64,000 nt of DNA from Scilla litardierei (Eukaryota; Streptophyta; Magnoliopsida; Asparagales; Asparagaceae). Positions 21,840 through 34,140 of the stretch are shown here, piece by piece (within the stretch, counting starts at the first letter, position 1; each line of letters starts with the position of its first letter). A model generated the notes under the pieces. It saw only the letters and a list, made by a program, of their open reading frames with translations, had not been told where the DNA came from and did not search any database. The DNA lies in NCBI GenBank assembly GCA_030789695.1, contig CM061141.1, positions 325,919,938-325,983,937 on the forward strand, written 5' to 3'. A program made the translations under genes and the position numbers.

Positions 21840-23637
21840 GACTATGAATTCTGGACTTCCTTACCCATTTCTTCATGAGCCTTTTCTCTGGATGTTCTGA
21901 GTTTCTTCCATCACGTAGGTGTCTCATACGACTGAAGCACCTATTCTCAGTGTGACCTTTGCATTGACAGTAATTACACACAAAGTGCCTGAGTGTAGCA
22001 CTCTTTTTGTGTTCACCCTTTTGACTCCCTTGCTTGAAGTGTCTATTCTTGTTCTGACTCTTGACAGTTCGACCATGTACTTTCTTGGTCAACTGAAGAT
22101 AGCCTCCTTTATTGAACCTTACGCTCGTACGATCTCCGGAAACTTTCCCCATGCTTAGAATGTCATCAAGCTTAGTCTTACCAGAGTTCCATTTGTTAAG
22201 AACACTCTCTGCCTTCTCGGCTCTAAGCAGTGTTCTCCTGAGTTGTCCTTCTAGATTTCTGAAATCTAGCTTGATCTCTCCTAGTTGAGTTATAGCCTCT
22301 ACCCTTTCTCCTTTCAGTCTAGTATTTTCTTTCTTCAAGGACTTGTTGATCTCACAGATCTTCATCCAATTTGTAAACATAGTTTGATATGCAGATCAAA
22401 TATCAACATCGTCAACTTCCTCATCCTCACCCGTATCTCAAGTAGATTCACTGTCCGATGTTGCACTAAATGTTATAACATTCTTCTTGACATTCTTACA
22501 TTTATCCTCCAACATGGTGCTAGTTGTGCCCACACTAGGTCCAACATTGCTAGTGATGTCATCAGTATGCTGATCATTCATAATGGCCGTAAAAGCAACA
22601 TAATTACTGACAATATCCTCGTCTCCCATACACTCTTCGGACTCTTCATCACTCCAGGAACTTGCCAGAGATTTCCCTTTTTGTTTCTTGATAGTGTTCG
22701 CACATTCGGCTTGTATATGTCCAAATCCTTCACACTCTTTGCGAATGCCCTTGCCTCCACTCTTTGGTTCATACTTCTGTATAGGACGGCTGTTACCTCT
22801 ACCTGCAGGAGAGAAACTAGGACGAGCTTCCTTGTTAACATTTCTGAAGTTCTGAACCCTACTTCCTATTTTCTTCATCATTTTACTAAAGTTTTTGGTT
22901 AACAATGATATGTCGTCTTTAAGATCAGTGTCATTCCCTTCATGCGAAACATCAGTAGCTTCCACCATTAGAGCCACTCCTTTATCCCTTTTATTTTGCT
23001 TCAAATTCATCTCAAAGGTTTGAAGGGACCCCATCAATTCATCCAATCTCATATTGGATGTATTCCTTACTTCTTCGATATCAGTAATTTTTGCTGAAAT
23101 TTTTTTAGGTAGAGATCTCAGAGTTTTCTCCACTAATTTCCTTTGGGAGTACTTCTTTCCCAATTGAAAAGCCTGATTAGCTATATCACGTAGTCTTCCA
23201 TTGAATTCAGCCACGGATTCATCATCATTCATCCTAAGATTTTCAAATTGAGAAGCCAGAATTTGAAGTTTAGATGCTCTTACAGTGCTTGTCCCTTCAT
23301 GTATGTTTTGGAGGATGTCCCATGCTTCCTTCACAACTTCGCAAGTAGAGATCAATTTGAACTGTTCTTCATCAATAACGGTGAAAATCGCATTCACAGC
23401 CTTCGAATTTCCTAGAGCCGCACGTTCTTCCTCGAGACTCCAGTCTTGGGCTGGCTTGAGAGATTCATTTCCCTTCTTGTCATCAACAGTAGGAGGAGTC
23501 CAGCCTTCAATAGTTGCCACCCAAGCCTTCTCATCAAGTGACTTCATGAATGCACGCATCCGAGATTTTCAATACGTATAATTAGTACCAGTGAGCAGTG
23601 GAGGCCGAGTCACAGAAGCTCCTTCCTTCGTGTTCAT
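21840..23637 (-). pseudogene. gag: Sirevirus-2 gag remnant
   Basis: Starts MNTKEGASVTRPPLL at 23637. One frame continues through the copia gag domain, a first zinc knuckle (~22720, lacking its first Cys: KECEGFGHIQAEC), a coiled coil (~22380-22200) and a second CCHC, CNYCQCKGHTENRC (~21960). Three TGA codons interrupt it, near 23571, 22438 and 22402; each fits a single transition from TGG or CGA. Gag and protease share this frame, unlike Sirevirus-1. Confidence 0.88.
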
Positions 23638-23699
23638 GGTTGACGTACTCAAACAGCAGAATCACACCCCCTTTGACAAACAAAGAATGCGGATGACCT

Positions 23700-23711
23700 G
23701 CTCCGATACCA
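23700..23711 (-). other. Primer binding site of Sirevirus-2
   Basis: On the minus strand TGGTATCGGAGC, one base off the usual initiator-Met site, two bases from the LTR end. Confidence 0.85.
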
Positions 23712-23713
23712 AT

Positions 23714-24606
23714 TGAAATTTAGTATTCAATCCAAAATAGTAAACACATGGGAATACTAATCAACATAGCACGACACATGGTCATTGGTAACACAGTTCG
23801 GTACGCACACCTACATCTGCGGGGCCTCGCCCAGAAATTCAAATTACTCCACTAAAATAATGATAATTACAATCACCAATACTATTTGATACTAGGAGAA
23901 GCAAACTCCTCCTCAATACAAACCGCAAGGGTTGATCTCAATCAACCCCATGGAGTAATTTGCGCAAGCTCCCCTTGCGAGCAAGATCCCCTTGCAATAC
24001 TGACCAAGATCAACTCCCTTGATCCCCTACCTCAGTAGTCGTCAGCCTCCTCCCGGAGTTAGATATCACTTTCGCAAAAGCTGATCTCCCAAAGCGATAA
24101 TCATCACGCCAATCCAACTTCAAACTTTACTTCGCTCACACTACGAAGTTGTTAAGTTGTTAATAACAATTCCATCGGTATAATCACTGAGGATTTCCGA
24201 ACAACACAGAGCGCAGCTAGGCGAGATAGATCAGTTAAAGAAGATATCTCAGCAGACAAACAGATCTGAAGCCGAATAAATATCTTTAACCATTCTTCAA
24301 CAGCTTCAACAAATATAACCATGAGAGCCACCTGTCCTGCACTGAATGAGAAGAGCTGAATCTGTTCAACAAGCACGATAACTCCTTATCTCCAATAACA
24401 CAAATCAATTACGACGAGGTCTTATCTTCAACAGTCGTAACTCAAACAACTACATAAAATGTCCAGGATGACAGATCTCAGATGTTAGAACAGCAAGTTC
24501 AACATTTCTTATGACACAATGTTCAACATTTCATAAGTACACATTGTGTCACGGTCACAAATGTTGAACAATGAGTTCAACATTTCATATGACATATTGT
24601 TCAACA
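23714..24606 (-). repeat. 5' LTR of Sirevirus-2 (right boundary tentative)
   Basis: The LTR 3' end is fixed by the primer site (minus strand ...AAATTTCA). The other end is chosen at a minus-strand TGTTGAACAATATG because related LTRs start TGTTG, but several similar words occur between 24500 and 24660, so it could shift by up to about 100 bp. Confidence 0.6.
24505..24606. repeat. Palindromic GTTCAACATT cluster in the Sirevirus-2 LTR
   Basis: AATGTTGAAC/GTTCAACATT with a 5-nt centre (24560-24584) and GACACAATG/CATTGTGTC (24513-24550), plus further single half sites. Confidence 0.75.
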
Positions 24607-24679
24607 ATACTCATGAACCATTGTGCCAAAAATGACAAACAACAGACATAACAACTACTAAAAACGAAAATTACAGCAC

Positions 24680-25578
24680 TAATTTTGAATTAAAAGGTGA
24701 ACAAAATTCAGCTCACACGGTCATTGAACTTTGGGGTTCGGCCGTATAGAATTTAGTGATACGAGCGTGCAAATTTTGGTCCATACGATTGTATCGTGCC
24801 AAATACGACAGTGGGACTGATCTAGGGCCAACGACCAACATACGGCCATATTTTAAAAAAACATACGACCGTGTGCTTTCGTCTGCTATCAAATTCGACA
24901 GTAACGGAGTTAAATTCTTCCGCGATACAAACTAAATCCTATCTAACCAAGTTAGAATCCTACCTTACACAATCCACCACAGAATCTAGAGCCCTTCTTA
25001 GTCCTTGAAGACCTTATGGAGCCCGAGTTACTCTTCTTTCTCCTCTGGTTTGAGCTTGCAGAAATAGGTTCTGTGCTTTTTTGGCCTTAGCTTCGGGTGA
25101 AGGGAGAAAAATGAAAGTTGGGGTCTGGTGCGTGAACAAATAATAGAGAAAGGGAAAAAAAATGGGGTTTCTTCTATATTTTTTTATCTTTTTATGTTTT
25201 TTCTTTCCTTTCTAACCCAAGGTCTGTCCTCATCATCCCCTATTTGCTCCAAGCTCTACACGTGCCTAAAGGCAACCAGTTTTCATTTTGGTATTGACAC
25301 ATCACTATTGATGTGTCTCCATAGGAATTTTAGGGATTTTAAAAATTTTATAATTAAGAATACCCCGCTAAATACCACATACACCTATTAACACAAGTAT
25401 TTCTCCCATAAACATTATTTAATTAATCCCATTTGATATTAGAAGTTATTTAGGATATTAATAATTTTATTGCTAAAAATATTAAAGAAGATTCACCAAA
25501 ATGCCCAGAAATTTTTCACGCATACGTATGCCCAAAAATGTGTATTTATACCAGTATATAAACACTAGGGTTATCACA
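24680..25578 (-). repeat. Partial 3' LTR of the chromovirus
   Basis: Starts on the minus strand as TGTGATAACCCTAGTG beside the PPT. It contains words such as CGGCCGTATAG, CATACGGCCATA and CATACGACCGTGTG (24735-24875). The distal end is missing; the LTR end TGTCGTTACA-type sequence seen at 30373 is not found here. Confidence 0.65.
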
Positions 25579-25590
25579 TCTTATCCCCTT
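25579..25590 (-). other. Polypurine tract of the chromovirus
   Basis: On the minus strand AAGGGGATAAGA immediately before the LTR, preceded by the TCCGAGGACGGA word common at gypsy 3' ends. Confidence 0.75.
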
Positions 25591-25687
25591 TAAAATAAAT
25601 TCCGTCCTCGGAATTTGAAAATAAAAAGGGGAGGAGTCGTTCTATACATCATATCATCTTACATATTCTTAAAACAAAATCATAACT

Positions 25688-28600
25688 TCATACAAATAGG
25701 TGAGGGTACTTCTCTTTCATCTCATCCTCGAGTTCCCAGGTAGACTCTCCTAGTGACTCTCTGTGCCACATAACCCTCACTAGGTTGATCGATTTCTTCC
25801 GCAGCATCTTCTGCCTCCGGTCTAGAATGGCCACAGGCTGCTGATCATAAGTCAAGTCTGGTCGCACTTCGATCTTAGAGAAGTCAACGACATGATCAGG
25901 ATTTCCAACACATCTACTGAGTTGTGATATGTGAAACACATTATGCACTCCATCAAGAGATGCTGGTAAGGCAATTCTATAAGCAACTTCTCCAACACGA
26001 GCCAAAACTTCAAAAGGTCCAATATATCTTGGGCTCAGCTTCCCTCGTCTTCCAAAACAAATCAGCCCTCGTGTTGGTGAGATCTTCAAAAACACTAATT
26101 CTCCTGGCTGGAACTCCAAGTGTCGCCTCTTCGCATCTGCACAGTGCTTATAACGGTCCTGAGCTATTCGAAGATTGTCTCTGACGACTCTCACCACATC
26201 TACGGTTTCAGCGATCATATCCGGGCCCAACAATTCACGATCTCCAACATCATCTCAACTGAGAGGAGATCGACACTTCCTTCCATACAAGGCTGCAAAT
26301 GGCGACATGCCTATACTGGCTTGGAAACTATTATTGTAAGCGAACTCTACCAGATGTAGATGGTCATCCCAAGAGCCCTTGAAATCCAGCATGCACGCCC
26401 TCAGCTTATCTTCCAAGATCCGACTATCCGTCTGTCTGTGGATGGTATGCAGTGCTGAAACTCAGTTGAGTTCCTAAGCTAGCCTGCAAACTTCTCCAAA
26501 AGTGCGACGTAAATCTGGTGTCGCGGTCGGAGACTATGCTTATAGGTACTCCGTGGAGCCTCACGATTTCCTCCATATATCTCTTAGCAAGATGGTCTGT
26601 CGACTGGCCCACTCGAAATGGTATGAAGTGAGCTGATTTGGTTAATCGGTCAACGATTACCCAAATAGCATCATGTCCTCGAGAAGTGCGAGGTAAGCCA
26701 GTTACGAAATCCATCGTCACATGCTGCCACTTCCACTCTGGAATTGGAAGAGGCTGCAGAAGTCCTGTCGTTCTCTGATGCTCGGCATGGACTTGCTGAC
26801 ATGTCAGACATGAAGCGACACTCTTAGCCACACTACGCTTCATGCTGTGCCACCAAAAATGTTGTCACAGATCACGATACATTTTGATGCCTCCAGGATG
26901 GATAGAATAAGGTGAGCTATGAGCTTCTCTCAACAGTTCATCCCGAATGTCACCTGATGACACACAGATCCTGCTCCCAAAACGCAGAGATCCATCTTCA
27001 TGAATACAGAAATCATTACGAAGTCCGGCTTCTGTCTGCTCGCGAATCTTCTTCAACTTCGCATCTCTAAACTGAGCTGCCTTAATCATCTCAACTAAAT
27101 CATATTGAACCTGCAAGTTCATCATCACCACTGATGAACCAGGTAAGACAACTTCACTCTCCAACTGTCGAATATCACCCCGAAGTTCTCTCTGCACAGT
27201 CAACATCATCACTGTTGGCATACGACTAAGAGCATCAGGTACCACGTTGACTTTTCCAGGGTGATATTGGAGATCGACATCATAATCAGCCATCAACTCA
27301 AGCCATCTGCGCTGCCGCATATTCAATTCTTTCTGAGTGAACACGTACTTCAAACTCTTGTGATCTGTGTATATCTTTACACGCTTACCAAGAAGAAAAT
27401 GCCTTCACAACTTCAATGCAAACACCACTGCTGCTAACTCCAAGTCATGCATAGGATAGTTCCTCTCATGAGTCTTCAACAGTCTAGAAGCATATGCTAC
27501 TACCCTGCCCTGCTGATGGAGGACACATCCTAATCCTCTGCCCGACGCGTCACAAAAAATCTCATATCCACCGGATCGGTCTGGAATTGTCAGGACAGGT
27601 GCAGTGATCAATCTCTGTTTCAGTTCATTAAATGCTCGCTGACATTTCTCTGACCAATTGTAAGCAACATTCTTCTTGGTTAGATGAGTCATCGGTGCAG
27701 CGATCTTAGAGAAATCCTTGATGAACTTCCTGTAGTACCCAGCCAAACCCAAGAAACTTTTGATCTCCGTTACTGACTTAGGAACTGGCCACTTCTCTAC
27801 TGCAGTAACCTTCTCTGGATCCACAGCTATCCCATCTCCAGATACAACATGTTCCAGAAAAGCAACCTTGGTCAGCCAAAACTGACACTTGCTATACTTG
27901 GCATATAACTGGTGCTGCCTCAGAGTCTCCAGGACTATCCTCAGATGCTCAGCATGATCTTCCTCTGATCTTGAGTACACCAAGATATCATCTATGAAGA
28001 CGACCACAAACTTATCCAAGTACTCATAGAAGACTTGGTTCATCAACCTCATGAATGTGGCTGGTGCATTAGTAACACTAAAAGGCATCACTAAAAACTC
28101 ATAATGACCATACCGGGTTCTAAATGCAATCTTCGAAATATCTGATCCTCTGACCTTCACCTGATGATACCCGCTTCTCAAATACAGCTTTGAATACACA
28201 CGAGATCCACCCAACTGATCAAAGATGTCATCAATCCTAGGAAGAGGATACTTGTTCTTCACATTAACCTTATTCAACTCCCGGTAGCCATACACATCCT
28301 TCGAGATCCATCCTTCTTATTCACCAAAAGCACTGGCACACCTCATGGCGAAACACTTGGCTGAATAAGACCATGCTCTGACAAATCCTTCAACTGACTA
28401 CGAAGCTCTGCTAACTCTGGAGGAGCCATACGGTATGGAGCCTTCGCAATCGGTTGAGTGCCTGGAATCAGATCGATGGTGAACTCCAATGATCTATCCG
28501 GAGAAAGTCCATAGATATCGTCTGGAAAGACATTAGGGAATTCTTGGACAACCCTCGGCAATACAGGCTCAACATCCATCTCCATCATCACTTCTACTGG

Positions 28601-28992
28601 GATGGCCTTAAACTTCAATGGTCCAAGGGAACTACTACCACTAAGAAACTCAAACTCTGGATGATCAGGAATCTGAAACACTATCTTTCTGAGCCTACAA
28701 TCTACAGTGGCATAGAACATCCCTAACCAGTCCATCCCAAACACTGCTTCAAAATGAGGCATCTCCATCACTAAGAAATCTGCATACAGCCTTCTCCCAC
28801 AAATCTCTACAGGACACTGTCGGTATCCCGAAGAACTACGGATCACCCCACTTCCAGTGTGAATATTCCAACTGGAAACAAAGGAATCTACCACTAAGGA
28901 ATTCCTAGTCACAAATTGCTGAGACAGGAAGCAATGAGATGCTCCTGAATCAAATAGTGACAATGCATGGAAAGAAGCAACTCTAATAATGC
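25688..28992 (-). pseudogene. pol: Chromovirus pol remnant (PR-RT-RH-IN-chromodomain)
   Basis: Protease LFDSGASHCFLS at about 28957, RT with FIDDILVYS (~27985), RNase H with [11 protein letters not shown] (~27560), integrase zinc region CLTC (~26795), core Asp residues in TMDFVTGLP and [15 protein letters not shown] (~26020) and a chromodomain VMWHRE...STWELED (25690-25770). Disruptions: TGA at 28341 and a frameshift near 28310, TGA near 27402, TGA near 26863, and a small deletion plus stops after HPQTDG near 26424 that destroy the catalytic Glu region. The chromodomain would bind modified histone tails to direct integration. Confidence 0.92.
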
Positions 28993-29113
28993 CTATGAGA
29001 AAAACATAAAACTAACATAAGGGTCTATCCATCCCATTCATGACAAAACAAACATATAATACTCTAATAGAAATGAAAGAGCATTCATTATTCAAAGGAA
29101 AGCGAAGAGGTAC
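28993..29113 (-). other. Putative 121-nt spliceosomal intron between gag and protease
   Basis: On the minus strand it starts GTACCTCTTC and ends TTTTTCTCATAG, is U-rich and contains in-frame stops. The flanking exon frames fit exactly: the codon split G|GC would encode Gly, and the 121-nt length explains the frame change between zinc-knuckle and protease frames. See findings. Confidence 0.65.
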
Positions 29114-30251
29114 CAGTGATGACTCGTCCGGTATCCTCTGCCTTAATAGCTGACATGGTGAAAGCCTGACGCCTCGGTGCCACTCTCCTGGGGGCCTGCT
29201 GCTACTGTGGAGGTCTAGGTGGTCCTCTCTGGGTCACTGTACCAGGTGGTGGTGGTGGTGGTAGTGGAAGCCTCTGTGGAGCCAACGGAAGGGTCCTCTG
29301 CTGCACCGGTTGGGCTGCCACTAGTGCCACTGGGCCTGAAGTCTGCCCCTGCTGAGGACACTGCCTACAGATGTGTCCTGACTGACCACAGGTAAAACAC
29401 CGCCCTACCATGAACGTGCAATCTTTCTGTTCATGCCCAGACTTCCCACAAAATCTGCAGGACACTCGCCGGTGTGGTGCTGGTGGTGCTCCAGGCCTCT
29501 AGAACTGAGTAGTCTGGGTAGGTTTGAGAAAACTCCTCTGCTGACCTACAGGGCGTCTCTCAGATGTTGCTGGACCTCTACCCACACTCTTCAGATGTGT
29601 GTCATGCATCTTGGTCGCCTCCAGTACGGTATTATATGTAAGCAACATCTGGGTCGACATCGCTGCTCTGAACTCAGGGTCCAACCCCATCCTGAATCGC
29701 CTAGCTCTGGTGGCCTCTGACTTCACCAACTCCGGAGCAAACTTGCTCAATAGTGAGAACTCTGCATCGTAGGCATCTATGCTCCGTCGTCCCTGAGTCA
29801 GGTGTTCGAACCTCAAACAAAGCTCATCCTTCTTCGTCTCTGGCAGGAAATGAGCCTCAAACAGCTCTCTAAACTTCTCCCACAAGATCGGCTTGGTCAA
29901 ATGTAACTCCTGAGCATCCCACCAATCTCGTGCCTGATGTGTCAGCTGTCTTTTCGTGGCATCCACCCACTTATCTCTCGGGTATCCAATAGCCTCCAAA
30001 TCATCCTCAGTATGCTTGATCCACTTGTCCACCTCCAGAGGACTCTCCTTACCTGAAAAGGACCTTGGGTGCAAAGCTCTAAACTGCCTGATACCCACTG
30101 GCTTCGGTGGCGCACCACTAGCCACCTTATCCTCCATCTGCTGCATATGCTCCAGAATCCCTATCAGATTCTTCCCCATCAGGGAAGCCTCAGACGAAGC
30201 AGCATCAGAAGCAGGGGTCATGTTCTCGGACGATCCATTCCCTGGATCCAT
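29114..30251 (-). pseudogene. gag: Chromovirus gag remnant
   Basis: MDPGNGSSENMTPAS start at 30251; retrotransposon gag domain (PRSFSGKESPLEVDKWI, about residues 60-80; RDWWDA; FLPETKKDE). After a TAG at 29499 the same frame holds two adjacent zinc knuckles, CRFCGKSGHEQKDC and CFTCGQSGHICRQC (29460-29345), a Pro/Gln-rich stretch, and a second TAG near 29200. Both stops fit CAG to TAG. Nucleocapsid role by family. Confidence 0.9.
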
Positions 30252-30351
30252 TCTGCAAGAATGAACAGGGAAACAATATTCAGTACCAAAATTGCGAATT
30301 ATAAAATTGGAGCCTTACTTGTACTATTCTTATGTGTATCGCAGTGTGAGC

Positions 30352-30370
30352 GGACCTGCATGGGCCACCA
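30352..30370 (-). other. Chromovirus leader, probable primer site
   Basis: GGACCTGCATGGGCCACCA on the plus strand, two bases from the LTR end. The same 19 bp lie at 44761-44779 in the LARD-like element. I cannot name the matching tRNA. Confidence 0.55.
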
Positions 30371-30372
30371 AC

Positions 30373-31214
30373 TGTAACGACCCGGTTCCCGGGATACCCA
30401 GGAAGTATGAATCCGTCCCTCAGGTATTCATAGATCAACGAGAGTTACGTAGAAAGAAAGAAAAGAAGAGAGTAGGAAGAACGCTGTAGGTCACTACGCA
30501 CGTGCTGGGAAGTACAAATAAAGCTCCATCACACATACAATACTAAGAAATAAGTAAAGGTACAACATTTCATTTAATTAATACAATTATACATCTTTAC
30601 AACACCATCTGTACAAAAGAGGGTACAAAAGAGGGAAGCTACACTGTGACGAGTATATTTTTATACAACTCCGAGTCATGGCTCAACTTATACAACAACA
30701 ATATAATCCTTCTCTCAACCCTAAATATAATGGTCTACCCGTAAAAGAAACACCAAAAGTACAAGTCTCTCAACGTACCCCTCGCCACCAAAAACTACAA
30801 CTGTTCACCAAAATCCCAAGCTCTCGCTTCTATCACCATCCTCAACTTCACACAACCTGAAAAGTCAATGGGGACACGTCAACGCATAACCCAGTAGAAA
30901 CCCCTAACACTCTAGTAGAACCCAGTTTTAGAACTGGTCTCCCCAACTAACCAACTAACTACAAGTGTCACATCATCACAGATTATACAGAAGAGGGTGG
31001 TCTAACAATTAAGGTTCATGATGCATAAAAGTAATCACATTCTAACATGCGACATCTTAGTTATGAGAACTTATAAAACATGCATATGAAACCATATCAT
31101 GAAATACATATATTAAAAGGAAATATGAGAACATGTTATCATGGGATAGCAGCATTAAAGTAAACAAAAGCAAGGAGACATAAGATAACGACATTTATAA
31201 TTTAAAGACAATTA
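30373..31214 (-). repeat. Partial 5' LTR of the chromovirus
   Basis: Begins (plus strand) TGTAACGACCCGG, the expected LTR end beside the leader. It runs to about 31214, where copia leader sequence begins. It does not visibly overlap the left LTR piece, so both are incomplete. Confidence 0.6.
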
Positions 31215-31763
31215 TCAAGAATCACAAAATCTTACTAAGAAAGTAGGACAAAAATTTCCATTTTCTTACTATTCCAAATACAATCCAACATATTTAAAGG
31301 AAACTAGTTTTTTTTAAACAATTAAATTCAGTTATGATAGCAGCAGTGACATATAGTCAAATAATTAATCTCTTCACTTTGCAGCAAAGAATTGTAACAA
31401 CGATGTTTCTTCACAATAAAAGGAATGATCATCTTGTTAGCATATACATATACTGAACAATCAATAATAGAAATTAAAACATGCATTACACAAGTGATTG
31501 TTTGATTCGGAAAATGTCATTCTAAGTTACAGCAAACCAAAAAACTTCAAATTTGATCAAACATCCGTAATTAGGAGTTTCCCGTAAGCAATGCCAAATT
31601 GCCAATACCCATGGCCTACATCACATTTGCTAGAAAATTAAGAATTACATGTACAAATTAAACGCTTGCATCCAAGTAAAGAGAAAAACAATTCGAGTTC
31701 AGAGAGAGCATGCAGGTGGTTAGCAGGAACAATAGCAGCATCCATAAGATCTACTCTTAAGAT
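31215..31763 (-). repeat. Leader fragment Z of a third copia copy
   Basis: Closely matches 36168-36714, the sequence that precedes LTR2. Its presence left of LTR1 shows another internal region once lay there. Confidence 0.85.
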
Positions 31764-32691
31764 TGTTGGATAAATTTCTGAGATTTTAAAAGGATGGTGC
31801 TATTAAAACAGAGATTCAGAAATGACTTATCGGTTTACCGAGGCGTGCTAGGCACTGTCCTTAAGAGTTGATTTCCGCCCCTCAGAGTGTGAACTCGATG
31901 CAAGTCAGGTCCAACGGCTACCCTCCAAGATTCAACGGCAACGGCCTTGTAAGTGTGCACTCACAATACAAGGCTCCAGCGAGCAACAACTGATCTTCGA
32001 TCTCGCAGGAAGATGAAGAGGAACAGCAAGGGGTTGACAGCAGCAAGGGATCTGCAGCAATAGAGGATCTGCAGAACGGGAGGATCTGTTCGCGTATGTG
32101 GAGCAAGAGGCAGCAACGAATTTTGTTGGTGTAAGAATGAATTTTCGCAGTGTCTTAACACTTGGAATTTTGAGTTTAAATAGAGCAAGAGAAATGACTG
32201 TTGGAATTCAGCCATAACTCTGTCATTTAAAAATAAAATGGCTGTTGCGAATTTAAAAGAGCCAATAAATGAACTTAACGATGTCGAGACATTATGAGAC
32301 ATTAAACAGGCTATTAAGGAGAATATGGCTATTGGAAAAAAAAACCAAAATGGACCTTTCAAATTCTGCCAAACAAAGAGGGCTAAAAAATATGATGCAA
32401 AACTCTGGCACTCCGCGCGAGCACCCGTGAATCACCCCTGCGCAGGCGCGACGCCAGCGCATACACGCCAAGGTTTTCCGGATCCGACGCCCACATTTTC
32501 CATTCAGTTCAACCCAGTTTGGGCTCGGCCCCTTGCTTGAGCTCTTGCGCACGCGAGCTACCCCCAAATCCTAGCCCATTAACAAGTCCAATAGCCCATT
32601 TATAAGAAGTCTCTTATAAACCCAACCAAGTGTGTTCTCCCATCCAATGTGGGACTAAAGTTTGGCTTTGAATTGAATGAAATATCCAACA
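31764..32691 (-). repeat. Copia LTR1
   Basis: Full length, 928 bp, TGTTGGATAAATTTC to GAAATATCCAACA, followed by the minus-strand PPT (ATCCCCCACTATTT on plus, 32692-32705). Confidence 0.92.
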
Positions 32692-33289
32692 ATCCCCCAC
32701 TATTTCAAAATTCAAAGGTAAGGATATAAGAAGAGGAAGAATAGATGTGAGATCGAATACAACGATTCAATACATTAGCAATGGTGACTTTCGGTCTATG
32801 AACCATTACTTAGGGAATGAAAGTGTGTTCTACAAGAAGTTGGTGAAACATATAGTTTCTATGAACCAATCTCCTTTATTGTAAAACATTGACTCACAAC
32901 CCATATTGAATCATCAATGAATAGTTGCTTGCTCTTACGGGTTGGCACGTTTCGGCCATGCGCCATACCTGGATTTTCATAAGTGCTCTAGCGAATGTAC
33001 CCAAATTCTCATAGGAAGCGGCCCCACTTCCACACCCATGTAGGTGGACCCATCAAGTGTGCTCGACGATTGTGCACGCCACCCAACAAGGGCTATGGTT
33101 TTCATTAAGAGCCATATGCTCATCCTTTCTCATCGTGGATAGCACTGTCTACACCATAGGAAGGGACATGAATATAATGATAGTGCTCCTCACGATCAAC
33201 AAATGACTTGTTGCTACCCATATGAACCTACTTTATGAGATCATCAATCACATAGGTTGGGTTACCATCACTCTTGACCTATTTTAGGT
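32692..33289 (-). other. 3' untranslated part of copia copy A
   Basis: PPT then about 600 bp without a gene, repeated at 37640-38200 in copy B. Confidence 0.7.
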
Positions 33290-34140
33290 ATAAGTCTCAT
33301 TCCCTCGGTGTACTTTCCACTAACTTCCTATTTAGTGGGTTTGTCAGAGGATCCACCAAATTCATATCTGACCTCACATAATCAAGGGATACTATCCCAT
33401 GATCTAGCAGCTGCCTCACAATAGAGTGCCTTAGGCGTATATGCCTACTTTTCCCATTAAAATTTTAATTTTTGGCATTTTTATTGCAGCTTGACTATCA
33501 CAATGGATAGACACAGACTGTACCTGTTTTTCACAAATGGGAAGATCACCAAGAAGGTTTTTAAGCCATTGGGCTTTACTACATGCCTTCTCCAAGGCAA
33601 TAAACTTGGACTACATATTAAACCGAGCAATACATGTTTGTTTGGATGATTTCCAAGACACCACACCTCCACCAAGTGTAAAAACATAACCACTTGTGGA
33701 TTTAAGATCATCTGAATCAGAGATTTAGTTTGCATCAGTAAAACCTTCTAAAACTGATGGATCGCCACAAAAAAATAATCCATATACAAGAGTTCCTTTC
33801 AAATCTCTCATAACTCTTGACATTGCATTCCAATGATCGCTATTATATGGAGTAGCTACATGTTTTTTAAGAATATTATACCCATTTGATAGCAAAACAC
33901 AATCAAATTTATCATGCCATTGTTTTGGGGCTTGATTTAAACCATAAATAGATTTAACAAGTTTGTATACATGGTTTCAACAATAGTGTTAGGCTCCATG
34001 ATATTTGGTTCACTTCTAACAACTAGGAGTCTATATGAAGCACTATTTTAAGCATAGCTAATAAACATGCAATCAAAGCTTTTACGACCTAATTTTCTTT
34101 TCTTAGGTTCTGGTAAAAGAACTTTTGCTAGGCACCCCCA
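33290..34140 (-). pseudogene. pol: Copia copy A pol remnant (integrase end, RT pieces, RNase H)
   Basis: Minus-strand reading gives RHIRLRHS..RQLLDHGIVS and VDPLTK (33300-33440), RNase H HCDSQAAI (~33500), [18 protein letters not shown] (~33690), then SDHWNAMSRVMRDLKGTL and an RT scrap with APKQWHDKFD near 33920, joined to integrase C-terminal sequence (KRKLGxKSFxCMFIxYA, ~34100). The RT N-terminal half and the YVDD motif are absent, so this is an internally deleted derivative with additional stops. Confidence 0.8.

Larger units (their letters stand above)
24607..31214 (-). mobile_element. Decayed Ty3/gypsy chromovirus (Tekay/Del-like)
   Basis: Gag with two zinc knuckles, protease, RT, RNase H, integrase and a C-terminal chromodomain, in gypsy order on the minus strand, with partial LTRs at both ends. 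The left LTR is cut by Sirevirus-2 and the right one stops at the copia array. Assignment to Tekay/Del is by general resemblance only. Confidence 0.85.

Noticed and set aside
31961..32567. Short ORFs repeated at 32, 37, 49, 50 and 51 kb (LFLFI..LRDRRSV-like peptides)
   Set aside because: They lie inside the copia LTRs, shift between copies and carry no domain.
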